A stretch of 64,000 bases of DNA from an archaeon UBA583 (lineage in GTDB: Archaea > Nanobdellota > Nanobdellia > Woesearchaeales > UBA583), in contig DAXK01000048.1 of NCBI GenBank assembly GCA_002506365.1, positions 27,942 to 91,941 on the forward strand. Reading direction: 5' to 3'. The translations under genes and the position numbers were made by a program. The notes beneath the pieces are model-generated. The model was not told the origin of the DNA. It saw nothing but the letters and a program-made list of their open reading frames with translations, and did not search any database. This document shows, in pieces, positions 59,763 through 64,000 of this stretch; the first letter of the stretch is position 1; every line of letters begins with the position of its first letter.

Positions 59763-60632
59763 ATGTTAAATCTAAATCCAAGTTTAGAATTTGAAAAACG
59801 GAGTGTATTTTATATTAATTTTTTGTTTGTAATAATTGTAATCTTATCATTATTATATAATATTTCATTAAAATATTTTTTTTATTTTAATATCCTAACA
59901 ACTCTAATCCTATCCTACTACTATTTCCAAAGAAGTAAACAACTAGCAAAATATCTAATTGTTACAAACATATTTATTTTTTTTTATTTTCTCTATCCAA
60001 ACATAGCATGGTTTTTCACAGAAATTTTCAATTCATCATCATATGTATTCATTGTATTTTATAATATATTAATAGCATTCACATTTCTAAGTCTATCTGG
60101 ACACAAAGAAGACCTACTTGGAAACTTTTCAAAATTCAAACCAAAAATTTTTATGGCAATATTATTACTCGGAGCAGTTTTTGGATTACTATTTACCTTA
60201 ATTAAAGAACCAATACCAGCATTATTTACTCAAGTTATAAACTCCGAAACATCTTCATTAATTGGATTTTTAATATTTTCAAGTTTTATGGTAGCATTTT
60301 CAGAACAAATTATCTTTTCAGGTTTTCTATTTAATATCTACTCAAAACTAACTTCAAAAAAAGATGCAATCTATCAAGCCTCAATAATTTTTGTATTATT
60401 TCACTTATTAAGATTTGAAATATTAGTAAAACATTACTTTGTAAACTTTAACGATTTATATCTTGTATACTTAATCTCTTACTATGTATTACTATTTATC
60501 TTTATGACAACAGCACTATACTTATACAGTTTCAAATCCAAAAAATATCAAGGAAATTTTTTTTATCCAGTAGCACTTCACTTTGCTGCAGACTTTTCCC
60601 TTTTCCTTTTCTACGCAATTGGTTTTCAATAA
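59763..60632 (+). CDS. CPBP-family membrane protease-like, degenerate
   Basis: The 289-residue membrane protein has about eight hydrophobic segments. SEQIIFSGFLFNIY (180-193) aligns with the EExxxR motif of CPBP (CAAX/Rce1-like) proteases, but the second Glu is Gln and the Arg is Ser. The later His residues are kept: FVLFHLLRFE (His214) and PVALHFAADFSLFLF. The changed motif suggests weak or no proteolysis. Alternatively it is a divergent active form. Confidence 0.6.
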   Translation: MLNLNPSLEFEKRSVFYINFLFVIIVILSLLYNISLKYFFYFNILTTLILSYYYFQRSKQLAKYLIVTNIFIFFYFLYPNIAWFFTEIFNSSSYVFIVFYNILIAFTFLSLSGHKEDLLGNFSKFKPKIFMAILLLGAVFGLLFTLIKEPIPALFTQVINSETSSLIGFLIFSSFMVAFSEQIIFSGFLFNIYSKLTSKKDAIYQASIIFVLFHLLRFEILVKHYFVNFNDLYLVYLISYYVLLFIFMTTALYLYSFKSKKYQGNFFYPVALHFAADFSLFLFYAIGFQ

Positions 60633-60684
60633 TGGAATCATTGAAAACCTATAACTATATAAAAAAGTCTCAACAATTTTAATT

Positions 60685-61848
60685 ATGACATTACAAAACG
60701 CAATCGACACTGCTAGAGATTTAATCGCTAATTCTAAAAATCCAATTATGTTTTTTGACACAGATACTGACGGAGCAACATCATTTATCCAACTAAAAAG
60801 AAAATACTCACAACTAAAAGAAGGATACCCAATTTCTAAAGAAGAAGATCAACAAAAAGACGCAATGACTAAAATCTATGACGAACACGATTTAATTATT
60901 TTTTTTGATACTCCTTACGTAATTGAAGAATTCTTCCAAGAAATTAATGGACGACAAGTAGTTTGGGCAGACCATCACATTCCAATCAACAAACACATCT
61001 TAGAAAATTCAGACAATAAAATCCATTCAGTAAACCCAATGGACTACGATGAAAATGATGAAAGATGTTCAAGTTTTCTAGCATACCAAATTACTCAACT
61101 ACCTGAAAACTTAGTTTGGGTTGCAATGGGATCTGTCGCAGACTTTTACTTATTAGATGTTTTAATTGACTTTTACAATCACGACCAATCAACATTTAAT
61201 ACTTTAATTAAAATAACGGACCAAAAAAGAGAAGAGTTATTTGAATTTATTAAAACATACAAATTTAATGATGAATCTCAAAGAGAAACAAGAACATACT
61301 GGATTCAATACTTAACATACGAATGTGGACTAATTCAATACAAAACATTCTTTGATATATTATTTAAATTTAAAAAATACGAAAAATGTCAAAAAGTTCT
61401 AAAAGATATTGCTAAAATGACATTACTAGATTTTAAAGTTGAACTACTAAATGGAAAAATTGGAATATATGAAAAATATCAAGAAATTATGTCAGAATAT
61501 AAATCTGTAAAATCTAAAATTGAATCTGCAAAAGATGAAGAATTAATTTTCATTGACCACGAAGATAAAAAAATAAGTTTTAATAGACAACTTTCAGAAG
61601 AAGCAGCATTTAGAAAAAAAAACTATAAAGCAATTGTATGCACATACACAAAACCAATAATGAGTATTTACTCCTGTTCACTAAGAGGAAAAAATTTTGA
61701 TATTAATAAAATGTTAAATGAATGTATTGACGGACTTGAAGGTAAAGGTGGAGGACACAAATTAGCATCTGGATGTATTATTTCAAAAGCTGACTTTCCA
61801 ATCTTTAAAAAAAGAATACAAGAATATGTTCAAACTCATTCTGAATGA
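60685..61848 (+). CDS. DHH-family phosphoesterase
   Basis: The 387-residue protein has the DHH metal motifs: FFDTDTDGATS (Asp25, Asp27, Asp29), IIFFDTPY, VVWADHHIP (DHH) and the DHHA1 motif GGGHKLASGCII near the end. RecJ-like exonucleases (archaeal GAN) and oligonucleotide phosphodiesterases share this layout. In archaea RecJ-like proteins work with the replication GINS complex. Its substrate cannot be told from sequence alone. Confidence 0.85.
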   Translation: MTLQNAIDTARDLIANSKNPIMFFDTDTDGATSFIQLKRKYSQLKEGYPISKEEDQQKDAMTKIYDEHDLIIFFDTPYVIEEFFQEINGRQVVWADHHIPINKHILENSDNKIHSVNPMDYDENDERCSSFLAYQITQLPENLVWVAMGSVADFYLLDVLIDFYNHDQSTFNTLIKITDQKREELFEFIKTYKFNDESQRETRTYWIQYLTYECGLIQYKTFFDILFKFKKYEKCQKVLKDIAKMTLLDFKVELLNGKIGIYEKYQEIMSEYKSVKSKIESAKDEELIFIDHEDKKISFNRQLSEEAAFRKKNYKAIVCTYTKPIMSIYSCSLRGKNFDINKMLNECIDGLEGKGGGHKLASGCIISKADFPIFKKRIQEYVQTHSE

Positions 61849-61871
61849 TAATTAAATTTCCAAAGGAAATT

Positions 61872-63377
61872 TTAACCAACAATTCCAGTTCCATCAACAG
61901 CTGAAATATACTCTTGTTCATTATTATTATTAATTTGTTTATCTTCCTCAGATTCAATCACATTTCCATTTGAATCTTTCTTAACTTCTGGAACATTAAC
62001 TCTAATCTCAACCAAACCTGAATTTGCAAAAGTTGAAACATAATCAATATCTAAATTTTGAACAATCTTTTTTTGATTCATATTAACACCAAACTCTTCA
62101 TTATCAAAAACATTAAAATCAATCCCGTGAATTTCATCATACAAATCAATCTTTCCTAAATACTTAGAAACTTCCTTTCTAGAAGATAAAGAACTTGGAA
62201 TTCTAATATCTAAAATCTCTCCAGATTGAAACCTTCCAAAACTTGAAATCTTCTTTTTAATAACTACTGTAAAACTTCTATCTGTTGACTCATCATCTCC
62301 TAACACAACTGGCATTTGTTTTTTAAACGACTCTGAACTAACATCGAACTTTGACCCAGTATCAACAAAACTAGAATACTCTCTAACAAAATTATCACTC
62401 TCAATCTCAAATTCACTCTCACTCATTTTATTTAAATTTAAAACTGGAACTTGTTGAGTAATTGTAGATTTTAATTCAAAAATTAACATTGGATAAATAT
62501 TAATCTTTAAATCTCCAGACTTTTCATCAAACATTGGTTGAGATATATTCTGACAATAAAAAGTTTTCAAACCTGAATTTTTTTCATCTATCTCTAAATT
62601 CAAACTCTCACTATAAAACATATTTTCTACTTTCTTTAAACTATGATAACACCTAAACTCCTTTAATACTAAATCCCCTGAAGATTCAATATCATATTGA
62701 ACTCTTAATCCATCATCATTATACTCATTTAATTTTTTATAATTTGAAATTACAGGTTTAACTAATTTAATATTATATACTGATAAATCACTTTGAGTTG
62801 CCGTATCAGTATCTTTAACCTTTTCAACACAAGCTTTATAATCTCTCATATAACATCCAATTTGATCAAAAATAGTAAATGTTTTTTGATTAGCTGACTC
62901 AACTAATATATCTGTATCTTCAGGTTGAACTCCTCCATTAAAAAAATAACCTAATACAAAACTAAAAAAAAATAACACACCTACAATTTTTAATAATGTT
63001 CCTAACAATTCTAATTTTCCATCTTTCACACCTAAAACTTCCATTGGAATAAATGCAAACAATAATCCAACTAAACTTAAAACAAAAAATTCTGGATAAA
63101 ATAAAAATTCAGGTAATAACTCAATAAAATAATTACTTAAACCTAAAATTCTATCTAAATTAAAAAATAATACTCCAAAATAAATAATAAATAATAATAA
63201 ATAAACAATCCCATTAACAAATGAATTAGTAGTTTTCACAGCACTATACTTTGTAGGATTTGAATTATTAGCACTTGAAACTGAAACTTGTGACATTTGC
63301 TTTAAAGATTTTTCAATATCATTAGTTTTATCAATTGTCTTTTTAGCAATTCTATAAGCATCCATAGCTCCAACCAT
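61872..63377 (-). CDS. Membrane protein of unknown function
   Basis: The protein of about 501 residues has a short charged N-terminus, three membrane segments in residues 45-145 (FVNGIVYLLLFIIYFGVLFF, FLFYPEFFVLSLVGLLFAFI, LLKIVGVLFFFSFVLGYFF) and a large external part of about 330 residues with paired cysteines (IGCYMRDYKACVEKV, FRCYHSLKK, FYCQNIS). The ORF can open as far up as 63443, but the ATG at 63377 follows the upstream stop by 1 base. Function unknown. It is in an operon with the gene at 63379. Confidence 0.6.
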   Translation of the reverse strand: MVGAMDAYRIAKKTIDKTNDIEKSLKQMSQVSVSSANNSNPTKYSAVKTTNSFVNGIVYLLLFIIYFGVLFFNLDRILGLSNYFIELLPEFLFYPEFFVLSLVGLLFAFIPMEVLGVKDGKLELLGTLLKIVGVLFFFSFVLGYFFNGGVQPEDTDILVESANQKTFTIFDQIGCYMRDYKACVEKVKDTDTATQSDLSVYNIKLVKPVISNYKKLNEYNDDGLRVQYDIESSGDLVLKEFRCYHSLKKVENMFYSESLNLEIDEKNSGLKTFYCQNISQPMFDEKSGDLKINIYPMLIFELKSTITQQVPVLNLNKMSESEFEIESDNFVREYSSFVDTGSKFDVSSESFKKQMPVVLGDDESTDRSFTVVIKKKISSFGRFQSGEILDIRIPSSLSSRKEVSKYLGKIDLYDEIHGIDFNVFDNEEFGVNMNQKKIVQNLDIDYVSTFANSGLVEIRVNVPEVKKDSNGNVIESEEDKQINNNNEQEYISAVDGTGIVG

Positions 63378-63378
63378 T

Positions 63379-63996
63379 TTATTTAAATATCTCCATAATC
63401 TTTCTTTCATCAAAATTATACTTTGCCATATTCTCAATAACACTCAAAATTTCCTTTTTCTTTTTTCTCTTATCAAAAAATCCTAAACTTTTAAACTCAT
63501 CACTTTGATAATAAACTGTAATCTTTTCTGCAAAATACTTCCTAATATAATTTTTAAGCATGGTCTTAAAACTTTCAAAATCATTATCATCAACAATATC
63601 TAAAACTCTTTTTAAAATAAAAAATCTATTTGTTCCATAAAAATTAATCATCTCATTAATAATTTGTTCACATTTTAAAGTTGGAACTCTACTATTATTT
63701 ACAAAATCTGTTCTCCATAAAACATAAGCTTGTTTAATTTTTTCTAAATCGGACTCTAAATCATCAGCTTTAGTTTCATCATTATTATCTAAATTTTCAC
63801 TCTCACTCTCCTTTTCTAAACCTTTCAAAAAATTAATAGTATTACTATCTAAACTAGAACTAGAAATAAATTTATCAAACTCTCCTGAATTTTCAAAAAT
63901 CATTTTTTTAATAGAATTTTTAAATTTATTTTTATCAAAATCAGTTTCACAATTTTTATACTTATTTAATAAACTAATCATTTCAATTTCAAACAT
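63379..63996 (-). CDS. Hypothetical protein, may continue past the window
   Basis: The 205-residue protein is helical and charged (SENLDNNDETKADDLESDLE, KKKKEILSVIENMAKYNFDE) with no membrane segment. The ATG at 63996 is 4 bases from the window edge and the frame stays open, so the true start could lie outside. It is immediately upstream of the membrane protein gene (1 base between). Function unknown. Confidence 0.5.
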   Translation of the reverse strand: MFEIEMISLLNKYKNCETDFDKNKFKNSIKKMIFENSGEFDKFISSSSLDSNTINFLKGLEKESESENLDNNDETKADDLESDLEKIKQAYVLWRTDFVNNSRVPTLKCEQIINEMINFYGTNRFFILKRVLDIVDDNDFESFKTMLKNYIRKYFAEKITVYYQSDEFKSLGFFDKRKKKKEILSVIENMAKYNFDERKIMEIFK

Positions 63997-64000
63997 AAAC

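Noticed and set aside
60522..60761. Antisense open frame across the CPBP/DHH junction
   Set aside because: It overlaps both genes and the promoter between them and shows no protein family features.
1..64000. CRISPR array or insertion sequence
   Set aside because: No regularly spaced repeats, Cas genes, transposases or long terminal inverted repeats were found by reading.

Overview
The window is about 64 kb of very AT-rich DNA, densely packed with mostly short genes on both strands. It looks like a chromosome segment of a DPANN archaeon, most like the Woesearchaeota/Pacearchaeota group. Archaeal markers are aIF6, the Pop5 subunit of RNase P, an archaeal-style NOG1 GTPase, tRNA genes without encoded CCA, and A/T-box promoters (TTTATAAA-like) about 20-30 bases before start codons with almost no Shine-Dalgarno sequences, which implies mostly leaderless mRNAs. 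Mixed in are bacterial-type genes (hexameric glutamate dehydrogenase, ThrRS with the bacterial editing domain, GpsA, Lgt, Tag, GMP reductase). No rRNA gene, CRISPR array, transposase or phage structural gene was seen.

Layout. 1-4.7 kb: partial gene, PUA-like protein, SIS protein, gdhA, a hydrolase and an HTH protein. 4.8-11.3 kb: the most unusual region, a His-Xaa-Ser (Hxs)-like peptide-maturation locus with two radical SAM enzymes (HxsC-like and HxsB-like), an HxsD-like small protein, a His/Asn-rich secreted precursor-like peptide and two genes of unknown function. A membrane protein just beyond tRNA-Thr shares a 13-residue N-terminal motif with the peptide. 11.7-20.3 kb: a protein with the four His-Glu pairs of deoxyhypusine hydroxylase, Tag glycosylase, NOG1, a lipoprotein, a retropepsin-like/RimK pair, a J-domain protein, Pop5 and a degenerate M50-like membrane protein. 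20.4-27.8 kb: small and membrane proteins, BASS-type transporter, a P-loop kinase/HAD pair, topoisomerase I and a UMPH-1-type nucleotidase.

27.8-41.7 kb: a GCS2-type ligase, an AstE-like metallopeptidase and a decayed lysA, all on the minus strand; two paralogous ACT proteins; a Trm9-like methyltransferase; an S66 peptidase; an exonuclease-gpsA-hydrolase operon; a lipoprotein metalloprotease; a Nudix enzyme; a MoaA-like radical SAM enzyme; and an NDP-kinase/HD fusion. 41.7-55.4 kb: ThrRS, aIF6, a V4R-like protein, GMP reductase, a CheD-like/ParB-like protein, a tandem pair of Cys-rich proteins, MetRS with a fused tRNA-binding domain, and a P-type cation ATPase. 55.5-64 kb: two tandem tRNA-Ser genes with a stray tRNA 3' fragment, Lgt, large membrane proteins, a CPBP-like protein and a DHH phosphoesterase.

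How they fit together: Lgt plus two lipobox proteins implies bacterial-style lipoprotein anchoring. The Hxs-like locus implies export of a radical-SAM-modified peptide. The lysA remnant suggests recent loss of lysine synthesis, as expected in a symbiont that takes amino acids from a host. All functions are inferred from reading the translated proteins and recalled family motifs; no search was run.
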